Positions 12,141-21,724 of a stretch of DNA of 35,388 nucleotides are shown piece by piece. Each line of letters opens with the position of its first letter. The stretch's first letter is position 1. Origin of the DNA: RGIG3009 sp964433065 (GTDB taxonomy: Bacteria > Bacillota > Clostridia > Oscillospirales > Acutalibacteraceae). The translations under genes were made by a program, and so were the position numbers. The stretch covers positions 1-35,388 of the forward strand of contig CAYSPZ010000010.1 in assembly GCA_964433065.1 (NCBI GenBank), read 5' to 3'. The notes beneath the pieces were generated by a model that was not told the DNA's origin, searched no databases, and saw only the letters and a program-made list of their open reading frames with translations.

Positions 12141-13136
12141 ATGGAACAGGTCGTAAACGTGGATCGTATGGAACAGATCGTGTCGTTGTTCGGGCAATTG
12201 GACGAGAACGTACGGTTGATCGAGCAACAGTATCACGTGGACGTGGTCAGCCGTGACAGCGAGTTGAAGGTGACGGGTGACGCGGAAAACGTGGCGAACG
12301 CGGTACGCGCGATCCGCGGACTTCTGCAACTCATCAACCGCGGCGAACAACTCAACGAGCAAAACGTGCGGTACGTGATGATGCTGGTGAACGAGGGGAC
12401 AGATCAGGCGCTCTCGTCGCTCGGCGGGGACAGTATCTGTATCACTTCCAAAGGACGACCGGTCAAGCCGAAGACGCTGGGACAGAAAGCGTACGTGGAG
12501 GCGATCCGCCGCAACACGGTGGTGTTGGGCGTGGGACCTGCGGGTACGGGTAAAACGTATCTGGCGGTTGCGATGGCGGTGGAAGCGTTTCGCGCGAAAC
12601 AGGTCAACCGTATCATTTTGACCCGACCCGCCGTGGAAGCGGGGGAAAAACTCGGGTTTTTGCCGGGGGATCTGCAGTCCAAAGTTGACCCGTATCTGCG
12701 GCCGTTGTACGACGCGTTGTTTGATATGCTCGGTACCGAGACCTATCAAAAATATTTAGAGCGCGGGAACATTGAGATCGCGCCGCTTGCGTATATGCGC
12801 GGACGGACGCTCGACGATTCGTTCGTGATACTCGACGAAGCGCAGAACACCACACCCGAACAGATGAAGATGTTTCTGACCCGTCTGGGGTTCAATTCCA
12901 AGATGGTGGTGACGGGGGATATCACCCAGATTGACCTGCCCGACGGGCAAAAGAGCGGACTCAGAGAAGTGATGAAGATATTGAAGGATGTGGAGGATAT
13001 TTCCATCTGCTCCTTTAACCAAAAAGACGTGGTACGACATCAGTTGGTGCAACGGATCATTGAGGCGTACGAAGCGTTTGATAAGAAAAAAGAAGGGAAG
13101 AAAAAGAATGTTGACAAAACTGCGGGTAGACATTGA
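12141..13136 (+). CDS. phoH: PhoH-like ATPase (PhoH/YqfE family)
   Basis: A 331-residue cytosolic NTPase. A short KH-like N-terminal part (to about 100) precedes the P-loop domain with Walker A GPAGTGKT (132-139), TRPAVEAGEKLGFLPGD, and Walker B VILDEAQN (229-236), then VVTGDITQIDLP. The ATG at 12141 is chosen over one 36 bases upstream because the purine-rich AAAAGGTGTGGTG lies just before it and homologues start here. PhoH proteins are linked to RNA metabolism, and the pairing with ybeY (rRNA maturation) supports this. It overlaps ybeY by 29 bases. Confidence 0.93.
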   Translation: MEQVVNVDRMEQIVSLFGQLDENVRLIEQQYHVDVVSRDSELKVTGDAENVANAVRAIRGLLQLINRGEQLNEQNVRYVMMLVNEGTDQALSSLGGDSICITSKGRPVKPKTLGQKAYVEAIRRNTVVLGVGPAGTGKTYLAVAMAVEAFRAKQVNRIILTRPAVEAGEKLGFLPGDLQSKVDPYLRPLYDALFDMLGTETYQKYLERGNIEIAPLAYMRGRTLDDSFVILDEAQNTTPEQMKMFLTRLGFNSKMVVTGDITQIDLPDGQKSGLREVMKILKDVEDISICSFNQKDVVRHQLVQRIIEAYEAFDKKKEGKKKNVDKTAGRH

Positions 13137-13611
13137 AAATCGACAAAAGACGGTTAAGATCCCGACGGGGATCCGTATGCTCATTCGCCGCTGTTGTCAT
13201 GCCGTTTTGGATCTCGAAAAGATCGACGGTGCGGTGCAGGTGGACGTGACGTTGGTGGACGACGCGCAGATCCGCGAGATCAATGCCGCCCACCGCAACA
13301 TCGACGCGGTGACCGACGTGTTGTCCTTCCCGCTCGGTGAGGACGGCGAGTTTGAGATCAACCACGATACGGGCGAAAAACTGCTCGGCAACATCGTGTT
13401 GTCGCTGGAAACTGCCGAGAAACAGGCGGAAGATTACGGACATTCGTTTAACCGCGAAGTGGGATACCTGACGGTACATTCGATGTTGCATCTGCTCGGC
13501 TACGATCACGTAAACGGCGGATTGGAAGCGGTACGGATGCGGGAAAAAGAAGAGACCGTGATGACCCAGATCGGGTTGCCGCGAGGGACCAACTATGTGT
13601 TGGAAGAATAA
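13108..13611 (+). CDS. ybeY: Endoribonuclease YbeY (rRNA maturation factor)
   Basis: A 167-residue metal-dependent RNase that acts in 16S rRNA 3'-end maturation and ribosome quality control. The zinc ligands are in HSMLHLLGYDH: His124, His128 and His134. NIDAVTDVLSFPL and GNIVLS are also canonical. The ATG at 13108 lies inside the end of phoH, after GAAGGGAAG. A longer open frame 40 codons upstream is only the shifted reading of phoH. It overlaps dgkA by 17 bases. Confidence 0.95.
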   Translation: MLTKLRVDIENRQKTVKIPTGIRMLIRRCCHAVLDLEKIDGAVQVDVTLVDDAQIREINAAHRNIDAVTDVLSFPLGEDGEFEINHDTGEKLLGNIVLSLETAEKQAEDYGHSFNREVGYLTVHSMLHLLGYDHVNGGLEAVRMREKEETVMTQIGLPRGTNYVLEE

Positions 13612-14053
13612 TATCGCGGCATTGTTGCGCTCGTTCGGGTATGCGGCAAAGGGGATCGCCGCGTGTGTGGCGGGACGCAATTTCCGCATACATATGGTGG
13701 CGGCGGTATACGTGCCGTTATTTGCGCGACATTTTATACACACTGTTGAACAGTGGGCGATATTGGTATTGACCATCGCGTTGGTGATGGTCACCGAAGC
13801 AGTGAACACCGCCTTTGAACAGACGGTGGACGGGTTATGTCCCGAACGGCATCCCGTTGCGGGACGGGTGAAGGACATTGCCGCAGGGGCGGTGCTGATC
13901 GCCGCGATCGCGGCGGTGATCGTGGCGGTGATCTTGTTCTGTGACGGACAAGCGTGGCTTGACCTGTTCGCGTTGTGGCGCGAACAATGGTGGCGGCCGG
14001 TGTTGTTTGCGGTGTCGATCCCGTTCGCCGCGTGGTTTGTGTTTAGAAAATAA
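13595..14053 (+). CDS. dgkA: Diacylglycerol/undecaprenol kinase family protein
   Basis: A 152-residue membrane protein of the small prokaryotic DgkA family, which in Gram-positives phosphorylates undecaprenol and so recycles the lipid carrier of cell-wall synthesis. The signatures GRNFRIH (27-33) and VTEAVNTAFEQTVD (66-79) carry the catalytic and metal-binding acids Glu68 and Glu75. It has about three hydrophobic segments plus one at the C-terminus, which makes it slightly longer than typical 120-130 residue members. The position between ybeY and era is standard; the usual neighbour cdd is absent. Confidence 0.93.
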   Translation: MCWKNNIAALLRSFGYAAKGIAACVAGRNFRIHMVAAVYVPLFARHFIHTVEQWAILVLTIALVMVTEAVNTAFEQTVDGLCPERHPVAGRVKDIAAGAVLIAAIAAVIVAVILFCDGQAWLDLFALWREQWWRPVLFAVSIPFAAWFVFRK

Positions 14054-14064
14054 AGGAGACTTCT

Positions 14065-14961
14065 ATGAGTAGATCTGCATTTATTGCGATCGTGGGCAGA
14101 CCCAACGTCGGGAAATCGTCGTTGATGAACGCTCTGGTCGGGAAAAAGGTGGCGATCGTTTCGGACAAGCCGCAAACGACACGCAACCGCATTATGGGTA
14201 TCGTGACCAAAGACGACCTGCAGTTGGTGTTTTTGGACACGCCCGGTAATCACCGTCCGCGTACGCGGCTGGGTGACTTTATGGTAAAATCCATTTCCGA
14301 AGCGGTGTCGGGTGTGGACGTCGGGGTGTTGGTCGTGGAACCGACCGCCGAGATCCGCGACACCGAACGCGACCTGCTCCGTCAGTTTCGGTCGCAGAAA
14401 ATGCCGGTCGTGTTGGTCATCAACAAGATCGACACGGTGGAGGATAAGAGCCGTCTGCTTACCTGTATTGCCGCGTGGCAACAGGAGTACGCGTTCGAGG
14501 CGGTGTTGCCCGTATCTGCCATGACGGGTGAAGGATGCGATATCGTATTTGACGAACTGGCGAAGTTTGCGTTTGACAGTCCGCACTTTTTCCCCGACGA
14601 CGCGGTCAGCGATCAACCCGAAAAGGTGATGGCGGCGGAACTGCTTCGTGAACAGATGTTGCGGCAGTTGCGCGACGAGATCCCGCACGGCATCGCGGTG
14701 GTGGTGGAATCGCTCACCGAACGCGAGACCGAAAAGGGCATCATTTTGGACGTGGAAGCGAACATTTTCTGTGAGCGCGACAGTCATAAGGGTATGATCA
14801 TCGGTAAAAAGGGTGCGATGCTCAAAGCCATTTCGTCGGCGGCGCGGTTGCAGATGGAAGAGGTATTCGGCGCGAAGGTCAACCTGCAATGTTGGATCAA
14901 AGTGAAGGAAGATTGGAGAAACCGACAGGGGTTACTGAACGGGTTCGGGTATCGCTTATAA
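14065..14961 (+). CDS. era: GTPase Era
   Basis: A 298-residue essential GTPase that binds the 3' end of 16S rRNA during 30S assembly. G1 is GRPNVGKSS (11-19), the switch region PQTTRNRIMGI (37-47), G3 DTPG (58-61) and G4 NKID (120-123). The C-terminal KH domain includes EANIFCERDSHKGMIIGKKGAMLKAI. AAGGAG precedes the ATG. It sits 11 bases after dgkA and is followed by yqzL and recO. Confidence 0.97.
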   Translation: MSRSAFIAIVGRPNVGKSSLMNALVGKKVAIVSDKPQTTRNRIMGIVTKDDLQLVFLDTPGNHRPRTRLGDFMVKSISEAVSGVDVGVLVVEPTAEIRDTERDLLRQFRSQKMPVVLVINKIDTVEDKSRLLTCIAAWQQEYAFEAVLPVSAMTGEGCDIVFDELAKFAFDSPHFFPDDAVSDQPEKVMAAELLREQMLRQLRDEIPHGIAVVVESLTERETEKGIILDVEANIFCERDSHKGMIIGKKGAMLKAISSAARLQMEEVFGAKVNLQCWIKVKEDWRNRQGLLNGFGYRL

Positions 14962-15033
14962 ACCAGTTTTTCCCGTGTATGAAATCTCTCTTTTGATTTA
15001 CAGTAATAGTAAAGACAAAAGGGGGACTGCGCG

Positions 15034-15210
15034 GTGGATCAGGATAAGTTATGGGCAAAATTTGAGAAGAGCGGTAAGGTGTCGGATTATCTGGAATATT
15101 GCGGCATCGATATCGGGACGGCGGTAAACGCGGTCACCGAGCCGACGGAGGGACGAGATGAAACAGACCACCGATGCACTGATCATTCGGGAAAACAACA
15201 ACGTCGGTGA
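15034..15210 (+). CDS. yqzL: YqzL family small protein
   Basis: A 58-residue protein starting with GTG at 15034, after GGGGG. The stretch LWAKFEKSGKVSDYLEYCGI (residues 5-24) matches the YqzL pattern, a tryptophan and phenylalanine followed by a small residue, TG- or SG-type turn and YL. B. subtilis also has yqzL between era and recO. The last 17 codons overlap recO, which starts at 15158 in another frame, so the C-terminus may be unusually long. Function is unknown in any organism, as far as I know. Confidence 0.72.
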   Translation: MDQDKLWAKFEKSGKVSDYLEYCGIDIGTAVNAVTEPTEGRDETDHRCTDHSGKQQRR

Positions 15211-15892
15211 AGCCGACCGTTTCGTCACGGCACTGACCCGCGATCTCGGGGTGGTACAAGCCTCCGTACGGGGGGCGCGGCGGATCAAGAATCACAACGG
15301 ACCCGCCACACAGTTGCTTTGTTATTCCCGCCTGTCCCTGTATCGGGGACGGGACAAGTACATAGTGGACGATGCCGAACCGTTGCACGTGTTTTTTGAG
15401 GTGCGCGGTCAACTGGACAAGTTAGCCCTTGCCCAGTATTTTTGTGAATTGGCGGGGGCGGTCGCACCCCGTGAAGAACCCGCCGAAGACGCGTTGCGGT
15501 TACTGCTCGGCGGTTTGCATTATCTCGCCGCCGATACCCGTCCCATCCCGCTCATCAAAGCGGTGGTGGAACTGCGGCTTTTGTGTCTTTCGGGATATAT
15601 GCCGCAACTGACCGCGTGTCAGAACTGCGGCAGTGAACAGGCGGTATATTTTTCCCCCGTACAAGGGGTGTTATCCTGCGGCGATTGTCACCGTCCGTCG
15701 GATCTGCCGATCACGGCGGGGGTATTGTCGGCATTGCGGCACATCGTGTACGCACCGATCGACAAATGTTTTTCGTTTTCGTTATCGGACGAGGGATTGC
15801 AGACACTCTCCTGCGTCTGTGAACGGTTTTTATTGGCACAACTCGATCGAGGGTTCAAAACGCTCGATTTTTATCATTCATTAGGAGTATAA
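15158..15892 (+). CDS. recO: DNA repair protein RecO
   Basis: A 244-residue recombination mediator that, with RecR, loads RecA on SSB-coated DNA. The N-terminal OB fold includes TDALIIRENNNVGEADRFVTALTRDLG (read 5-31). A four-cysteine zinc site is visible: Cys154 and Cys157 (CQNC) and Cys174 and Cys177 (CGDC). The ATG follows GGAGGGACG. Length is normal. It overlaps the end of yqzL and stops just before mutS2. Confidence 0.94.
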   Translation: MKQTTDALIIRENNNVGEADRFVTALTRDLGVVQASVRGARRIKNHNGPATQLLCYSRLSLYRGRDKYIVDDAEPLHVFFEVRGQLDKLALAQYFCELAGAVAPREEPAEDALRLLLGGLHYLAADTRPIPLIKAVVELRLLCLSGYMPQLTACQNCGSEQAVYFSPVQGVLSCGDCHRPSDLPITAGVLSALRHIVYAPIDKCFSFSLSDEGLQTLSCVCERFLLAQLDRGFKTLDFYHSLGV

Positions 15893-15895
15893 GTG

Positions 15896-18250
15896 ATGAC
15901 CGACAAACACTATCTGGCGCTGGAACTGGATAAGGTATTGGAGTTGCTGGCGGCGCAGACCGCGTGTGAAGACGCGGCGGCGGCGGCGCGGGGACTCGTC
16001 CCGACACCGTATGCCGACGAGGCGCGGCGGCTGCTGTCGCAGACCGATGCCGCGTACCAACTGATGGCGCGGTTCGGCGCGCCGTCGTTCGGCGGGATCA
16101 AGAACATAACGGGTGCGTTGCGGCGCGCGGCGGCGGGCGGTATTCTTTCGCTCGGTGAACTGCTTTCGATCGCGAACACCCTGCGCACCATTCGCGCACT
16201 GACCGAGTGGCGGTCGCATTGCGAAGGGGTTTCCACCTGCCTTGACGAACTGTTTTCGGTACTCGCGCCCAACAAGTTTTTGGAAGAGGCGATCACCACC
16301 GCCGTTCTGTCGGACGAAGAGGTGAGCGACCACGCGTCGGCGGAACTTGCCAACATCCGCCGCAAGTTGCGGGCGGCATCTTCCCGCGTACGGGAACAGT
16401 TGGACAAGATGATCCGCACCCCCGCGACGCAGAAATTGCTACAAGACCCCATCGTCACCATCCGTAACGGGCGGTTCGTGGTGCCCGTCAAAGCGGAACA
16501 CCGCTCGGAGGTGGCGGGGTTGGTACACGATACGTCTTCGTCGGGCGCGACGGTATTTATCGAACCGCTGTCGGTGGTGGAAGCGAATAACGAAGTAAAG
16601 GTGCTCGAATCCAAAGAAGCGGCGGAGATCGAACGCATTATTGCCGAATTGTCGGCGCAGGCGGGGTCATTTGCCGACGCAATATGCGCGGATTACGATA
16701 TTCTCATTGAACTGAACGTCATTTTCGCCAAGGCGCGGTTGGCATATACGATGCACGCGACCTTACCCACCGTCACCGATGACGGGCAACTGGTGTTGAA
16801 ACGGGCGCGGCATCCGCTCATCGACCCGAAAAAAGTGGTGCCGATCGACGTGTCGCTCGGCGGCGCGTTTGATACGCTGGTTATCACCGGTCCCAACACG
16901 GGCGGTAAGACGGTGACCTTAAAAACGCTCGGGTTACTCACCTTGATGGTGATGTGCGGGTTGATGCCGCCTGTCGGGGACGGAAGTTCCTTTTCGGTAT
17001 TCCGCCGTATTTTGGTGGACATCGGGGACGAGCAATCGATCGAACAGTCGCTGTCCACCTTTTCGGCGCACGTGACCAACCAGATCGCCATTTTAGAACA
17101 GGCGGACGACCGCAGTCTGGTATTATTGGACGAACTCGGCGCGGGAACCGATCCCGTTGAGGGCGCGGCACTCGCGATCGCGATCCTCGAACGGTTGCGC
17201 GACAAGGGGTCACGGGTGGCGGCGACCACCCACTACGCGGAACTGAAATCCTACGCGATCCGCACCGACGGGGTGGAAAACGGCAGTTGTGAGTTTGACG
17301 TGGCATCGCTCCGCCCGACCTATCGGTTGCTGGTCGGGGTACCCGGGCGGTCGAATGCGTTTGCCATTTCGGAAAAACTGGGTATGGACCGAACGGTGGT
17401 GGAACGTGCGCGGGATCTGGTCGCGGGAGATGACCGACGGCTGGAAGAGGTGGTGGACACGCTGGAACGGCGGCGTCAGGACATCGAAGCGCGGTTTGAA
17501 GAAGCGGACAGGGCGGCGCGGGATGCCCGTGCGGCGAAAGATAAGACCGAAGCGGAATGGCAACGGTTACAGGCGACCAAAGAAAAAGAACTGACCGCCG
17601 CCCGTGAACAGGCGCGACGGTTGGTGGAACGGGCGCGGTACGATGCGGAAGCGTTGCTTTCGGAACTGGACGCGTTACGCAAACAAAAGGATACCCGCAA
17701 AGCCGCCGATGCGCGGTCGACGCTCAGGCGGCGGCTCGATCAGTTGGAACGGGATACCGATCCCGTGACGGTGCGCAAACGTGCGCCGTACGAGTTGCCG
17801 CGACCGCTGAAGGTCGGGGACGAGGTATTGCTGGTCGATCTGGATAAGACGGCGGTGGTGTTGTCTTTGCCCGACGCGTCGGGTATGATCGAGGTGCAGG
17901 CGGGTATCATTCGTACCCGCGTGTCGCAGGACGACGTGCGGTTACAGGAAAAGAAAGCACCGAAAAAGCAGGTGACGACGGGTGGTATTTCCCGTATGGA
18001 ACGCGCGGCGCGGACCGAGTTGGATCTGCGCGGGTTGACGGTGGACGAGGCACTCGATCTGACCGATAAGTTTATCGACGACGCGCGGCTTTCGGGGCTT
18101 TCGCAGGTCACCGTCATTCACGGGAAAGGCACGGGCGCGTTGCGCGCCGCCATTCACGCACATCTGCGCGGGTGTAAAGATATCAAGTCGTTCCGTCTTG
18201 GTGTGTACGGAGAAGGCGAAACGGGTGTGACCGTGATCGAAATGAAGTGA
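15896..18250 (+). CDS. mutS2: Endonuclease MutS2
   Basis: A 784-residue MutS paralogue that lacks the mismatch-recognition domain. It limits recombination and, in Bacillus, rescues collided ribosomes. The order is a MutS core (about 1-300), ATPase domain with Walker A GPNTGGKT (332-339) and LLDELGAGTDP, a long coiled coil (about 515-605), a KOW-like linker, and a C-terminal Smr nuclease domain (about 705-784) with ELDLRGLTVDEAL and HGKGTGALR. The ATG at 15896, with TAGGAG upstream, is preferred over the adjacent GTG at 15893. It starts three bases after recO. Confidence 0.96.
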   Translation: MTDKHYLALELDKVLELLAAQTACEDAAAAARGLVPTPYADEARRLLSQTDAAYQLMARFGAPSFGGIKNITGALRRAAAGGILSLGELLSIANTLRTIRALTEWRSHCEGVSTCLDELFSVLAPNKFLEEAITTAVLSDEEVSDHASAELANIRRKLRAASSRVREQLDKMIRTPATQKLLQDPIVTIRNGRFVVPVKAEHRSEVAGLVHDTSSSGATVFIEPLSVVEANNEVKVLESKEAAEIERIIAELSAQAGSFADAICADYDILIELNVIFAKARLAYTMHATLPTVTDDGQLVLKRARHPLIDPKKVVPIDVSLGGAFDTLVITGPNTGGKTVTLKTLGLLTLMVMCGLMPPVGDGSSFSVFRRILVDIGDEQSIEQSLSTFSAHVTNQIAILEQADDRSLVLLDELGAGTDPVEGAALAIAILERLRDKGSRVAATTHYAELKSYAIRTDGVENGSCEFDVASLRPTYRLLVGVPGRSNAFAISEKLGMDRTVVERARDLVAGDDRRLEEVVDTLERRRQDIEARFEEADRAARDARAAKDKTEAEWQRLQATKEKELTAAREQARRLVERARYDAEALLSELDALRKQKDTRKAADARSTLRRRLDQLERDTDPVTVRKRAPYELPRPLKVGDEVLLVDLDKTAVVLSLPDASGMIEVQAGIIRTRVSQDDVRLQEKKAPKKQVTTGGISRMERAARTELDLRGLTVDEALDLTDKFIDDARLSGLSQVTVIHGKGTGALRAAIHAHLRGCKDIKSFRLGVYGEGETGVTVIEMK

Positions 18251-18258
18251 AAAAACAG

Positions 18259-18287
18259 TTGTGCGATGCGCGATTGTGTGATACACT
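18259..18287 (+). promoter_or_regulatory. Weak candidate promoter for valS
   Basis: TTGTGC (18259-18264) and TACACT (18282-18287) lie 17 bases apart. Each matches four of six consensus positions. The gap between mutS2 and valS is only 69 bases and holds no T-box. Confidence 0.35.
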
Positions 18288-18319
18288 AAATCCAATGTCT
18301 GTTGTGGAGGACGAAAGAA

Positions 18320-21007
18320 ATGGCAAAAAAAGAATTGGCAAAGACCTATGAACCCCGCGAGGTGGAGGACAGAATATACGATTTTTGGGTGAAGGGCAAC
18401 TATTTTCACGCAGAACCCAATCCCGAAAAGACACCGTATACCATCGTAATTCCCCCTCCGAACATTACGGGGCAATTACATATGGGACACGCGCTGGATA
18501 ACACGTTGCAGGATATCCTCATTCGCTGGCGGCGGATGCAGGGGTACGAGGCACTGTGGATGCCGGGTACCGACCACGCGTCCATCGCGACCGAAGCGAA
18601 GGTCGTGGAAGCGATGCGCACCGACGGTGTGACCAAAGAGATGCTCGGTCGCGACGGGTTTTTGGAACGCGCGTGGGCATGGAAAGAGAAATACGGTAAC
18701 CGTATCGTCAGTCAGTTGAAGAAACTCGGGTCGAGTTGTGACTGGGAACGCGAACGGTTTACGATGGACGAGGGTTGCTCGGCGGCGGTCAAGGAAGTGT
18801 TTGTCCGTCTGTATAACGAGGGGCTCATCTATCGCGGTAACCGTATGGTCAACTGGTGTCCGCATTGTAACACCTCCATCTCCGACGCGGAAGTGGAATA
18901 CGAAGAACAAGACGGGCATTTCTGGCATCTGCTGTACACCGTTAAAGAAACGGGTGAGAAGTTGGAACTGGCGACCACCCGTCCCGAAACGATGCTCGGT
19001 GATACGGCGGTGGCGATCAACGCAGAAGATGAGCGGTACGCGCATCTGCACGGATGTCACGTGATCTTGCCGCTTCTTGATAAAGAGATCCCGATCGTGT
19101 GTGACGAACACGCGGATATGACCAAAGGTACGGGTGTGGTGAAGATCACCCCCGCGCACGACCCGAACGACTTTGAAGTGGGTCGCCGTCACGATCTGCC
19201 GATGGTGCGGGTGTTCACCTATGACGGTAAGATGACGGGGGCGGCGGACAAAGCCGCCGCCGCCGAATTGATCGCGAGCGGGAAAGCCGCCGCGGACGAG
19301 CCGTTGGTGCTGGATTGCGGTAAGTATGCGGGAATGACCACGATGGAAGCGCGCAAGGCGATCCTTGCCGATCTCGAAGCGGGCGGATATCTCAAAGAAG
19401 TCGAACCGTTGAAGCACGACGTGGGTACCTGTTACCGTTGTCACACCACCATCGAACCGATGGTGTCCAAGCAATGGTTCGTGAAGATGGAACCGCTTGC
19501 CGCGCCTGCGGTGAAAGCGGTGGAAGACGGGGAGATCACCTTCGTACCCGAGCGGTTTACCAAAAACTATCTCAACTGGATGAAGGGGACGCGCGACTGG
19601 TGTATTTCCCGTCAGTTGTGGTGGGGTCACCAGATCCCCGCGTGGTATTGTGCCGAATGCGGTGAGATGGTGGTCGCGAAAGAGGTGCCCGACGCTTGTC
19701 CGAAATGCGGCGCTGTGATGGAACAGGATCCCGACACGCTGGATACCTGGTTCTCGTCGGCACTCTGGCCGTTCTCCACGATGGGGTGGCCTGAAAAGAC
19801 CAAAGAACTTGAGTATTTCTATCCGACCGATACGCTCGTTACGGGGTACGATATCATCGGGTTCTGGGTGAGCCGTATGATTTTCTCGGGGCTTGCGTAT
19901 ACGGGCAAAAAGCCGTTCAGCACGGTGCTCATTCACGGGTTGGTGCGTGACGCGCAGGGCAGAAAGATGTCCAAATCGCTGGGTAACGGTATCGATCCGC
20001 TGGAGATCATCGACACCTACGGTGCCGACGCGCTTCGCTTTATGCTCGCGACGGGGAACAGTCCCGGAAACGATATGCGGTTTATGAACGAAAAGGTGGA
20101 AGCGTCGCGCAATTTCGCGAACAAGTTGTGGAATGCGGCGAGGTTCATCCTGATGAATCTGCCCGAAGAGGAGATGTCGCTGGAACTGCCGACCGATCTG
20201 GCGCTCGAAGATAAGTGGATCGTGTCCAAGTTCAACACGCTGGTGAAAGCGGTGACCGACAACTTAGAGAAATTTGAACTGGGTATTGCGGTATCCAAGT
20301 TGTATGATTTTATCTGGGATAACTTCTGTGACTGGTACATTGAACTGTGCAAGTCGCGCCTGCAGGGTGAAGACCCTGCCGCCGCGCGTCAGGTGCTGGT
20401 GTACGTGATGACCGGGATGCTCAAACTGTTGCATCCGTTTATGCCGTTCGTCACCGAAGAGATCTGGCAATCGTTGCCGCACGAGGGTGAATCGTTGATG
20501 ATCTCTGCGTGGCCGATCTACGACGAAGCTCTGTCCTTCCCGAACGAAGAGCGCGAGATGGAACGCATTATGGCGGCGATCGGCGGCATCCGTAACCGCC
20601 GCGGCGAGATGAACGTGCCGCCGTCCCGCAAAGCGAACGTGTACGTGGAAACGACCTACGTGGATACGTTCGAGAACGGCAAACCGTTCCTGATGCGGCT
20701 CGCGTCGGCATCGGAAGTGCATATCGGCGCGACGTTTGAACTGCCGGGTGCGGTCACCATCGTGACCGACGGCGCGACGGTCAAGATCCCGATGGACGAT
20801 CTGGTCGACCGTGAAGCGGAACGTGCGCGGTTGCAGAAAGAACGGGAAAACGTGTTGAAACAACTTGCCGGTGTGGAAGGTCGTTTGAACAACAAAGCGT
20901 TTACCGACAAGGCGCCCGAACAGGTGGTGCAGACCGCCCGCGATCAGGCGCAACAGTTGCGCGATAAACTCGCGCTGTTGGAACAAAGTATGAAAGCGTT
21001 AGGTTAA
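18320..21007 (+). CDS. valS: Valyl-tRNA synthetase
   Basis: An 895-residue class I aminoacyl-tRNA synthetase that charges tRNA-Val with editing of threonine. HIGH appears as HMGH (54-57) and KMSKS at 549-553. The editing domain contains ATTRPETMLGDTAVA. Extra cysteine pairs (CYRCH; CAEC with CPKC) mark the zinc-binding variant found in many Firmicutes. The C-terminal coiled coil (LQKERENVLKQLAGVEGRL) is intact. The ATG at 18320 is preferred over a TTG 18 bases upstream because GGAGGA fits it. The thioesterase gene follows after three bases. Confidence 0.97.
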   Translation: MAKKELAKTYEPREVEDRIYDFWVKGNYFHAEPNPEKTPYTIVIPPPNITGQLHMGHALDNTLQDILIRWRRMQGYEALWMPGTDHASIATEAKVVEAMRTDGVTKEMLGRDGFLERAWAWKEKYGNRIVSQLKKLGSSCDWERERFTMDEGCSAAVKEVFVRLYNEGLIYRGNRMVNWCPHCNTSISDAEVEYEEQDGHFWHLLYTVKETGEKLELATTRPETMLGDTAVAINAEDERYAHLHGCHVILPLLDKEIPIVCDEHADMTKGTGVVKITPAHDPNDFEVGRRHDLPMVRVFTYDGKMTGAADKAAAAELIASGKAAADEPLVLDCGKYAGMTTMEARKAILADLEAGGYLKEVEPLKHDVGTCYRCHTTIEPMVSKQWFVKMEPLAAPAVKAVEDGEITFVPERFTKNYLNWMKGTRDWCISRQLWWGHQIPAWYCAECGEMVVAKEVPDACPKCGAVMEQDPDTLDTWFSSALWPFSTMGWPEKTKELEYFYPTDTLVTGYDIIGFWVSRMIFSGLAYTGKKPFSTVLIHGLVRDAQGRKMSKSLGNGIDPLEIIDTYGADALRFMLATGNSPGNDMRFMNEKVEASRNFANKLWNAARFILMNLPEEEMSLELPTDLALEDKWIVSKFNTLVKAVTDNLEKFELGIAVSKLYDFIWDNFCDWYIELCKSRLQGEDPAAARQVLVYVMTGMLKLLHPFMPFVTEEIWQSLPHEGESLMISAWPIYDEALSFPNEEREMERIMAAIGGIRNRRGEMNVPPSRKANVYVETTYVDTFENGKPFLMRLASASEVHIGATFELPGAVTIVTDGATVKIPMDDLVDREAERARLQKERENVLKQLAGVEGRLNNKAFTDKAPEQVVQTARDQAQQLRDKLALLEQSMKALG

Positions 21008-21010
21008 CCG

Positions 21011-21724
21011 ATGAAATTCACGCAGGATTATCAAGTGTTTTCTACCGACACAGGGCGCAACGGACTGGTGCGCCCTGCGGTCGTTTTGCGGTATCTTCAG
21101 GAGACCGCCGTGCGGCAGATGCTGACCGAAAAGCCGTCCTACCGTGAGTTGTTCGACCAGGGGTATGCGTTCATTTTGAGTCGGATACGGGTACAGTTTT
21201 GTTTGCCGCTTTACGAGTACGAGCATTTCACCGTCGAAACGTGGGCATGTAACGAGCACGGTGCGTCGTTCGGCAGGTGTTACCGTCTTATCCGTGACGG
21301 GCAGACGGTGGCACAAGCGACCGCCGTATGGGCACTGGTCAACGTGGCGGACGGGTCGCTGATGCGCGCCGAGTCGGTGCCGTTCCATTACGGCAGTGAC
21401 GAGCCGCTTGACCTGTCGGCGCGGATGGCATTCCCGAAGATCGCGTTGCAGGAAGTCGGGGAGCGGGTGGTGCAGTATGAGGACGTGGACTGTAACGGGC
21501 ATCTCAACAACGCGCGGTATCCCGATTGGTTATGCAATTATATGCCCGACATTGATACGGTGCGGGTGACCGATATGACCATTCATTACGTGAACGAAGC
21601 GCCGCTCGGCGAAACGGTGACGGTACACCGCGGCGAGATCGAGGACGGTACCGTCTTTGAAACGCGCCTTTCGGACGGACGGGTGAACGTTCGCGCGGTG
21701 ATTATGAAGGAGAAGATAGAATGA
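21011..21724 (+). CDS. Acyl-ACP thioesterase family protein
   Basis: A 237-residue double hot-dog protein of the acyl-ACP thioesterase (FatA/FatB-like, PF01643) family, which frees fatty acids from acyl carrier protein in the cytosol. The first hot dog includes LRYLQETAVRQM, and the second DVDCNGHLNNARYPDWL (about 158-174), where the Asn and His of the catalytic set lie. It begins three bases after valS and overlaps the dehydrogenase gene by four bases, so all three may be cotranscribed. Chain-length preference cannot be read from sequence. Confidence 0.88.
   Translation: MKFTQDYQVFSTDTGRNGLVRPAVVLRYLQETAVRQMLTEKPSYRELFDQGYAFILSRIRVQFCLPLYEYEHFTVETWACNEHGASFGRCYRLIRDGQTVAQATAVWALVNVADGSLMRAESVPFHYGSDEPLDLSARMAFPKIALQEVGERVVQYEDVDCNGHLNNARYPDWLCNYMPDIDTVRVTDMTIHYVNEAPLGETVTVHRGEIEDGTVFETRLSDGRVNVRAVIMKEKIE

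Noticed and set aside
13057..14889. 610-codon open frame on the minus strand
   Set aside because: It lies wholly antisense to ybeY, dgkA and era, which are certain genes, and its composition is that of a shadow in GC-rich DNA (His- and Arg-rich, no domain).
18251..18319. T-box riboswitch before valS
   Set aside because: The gap is only 69 bases, too short for a T-box, and there is no specifier stem or antiterminator.
18476..19936. 486-codon open frame on the minus strand
   Set aside because: Antisense to valS, with no ribosome site and no recognisable domain.
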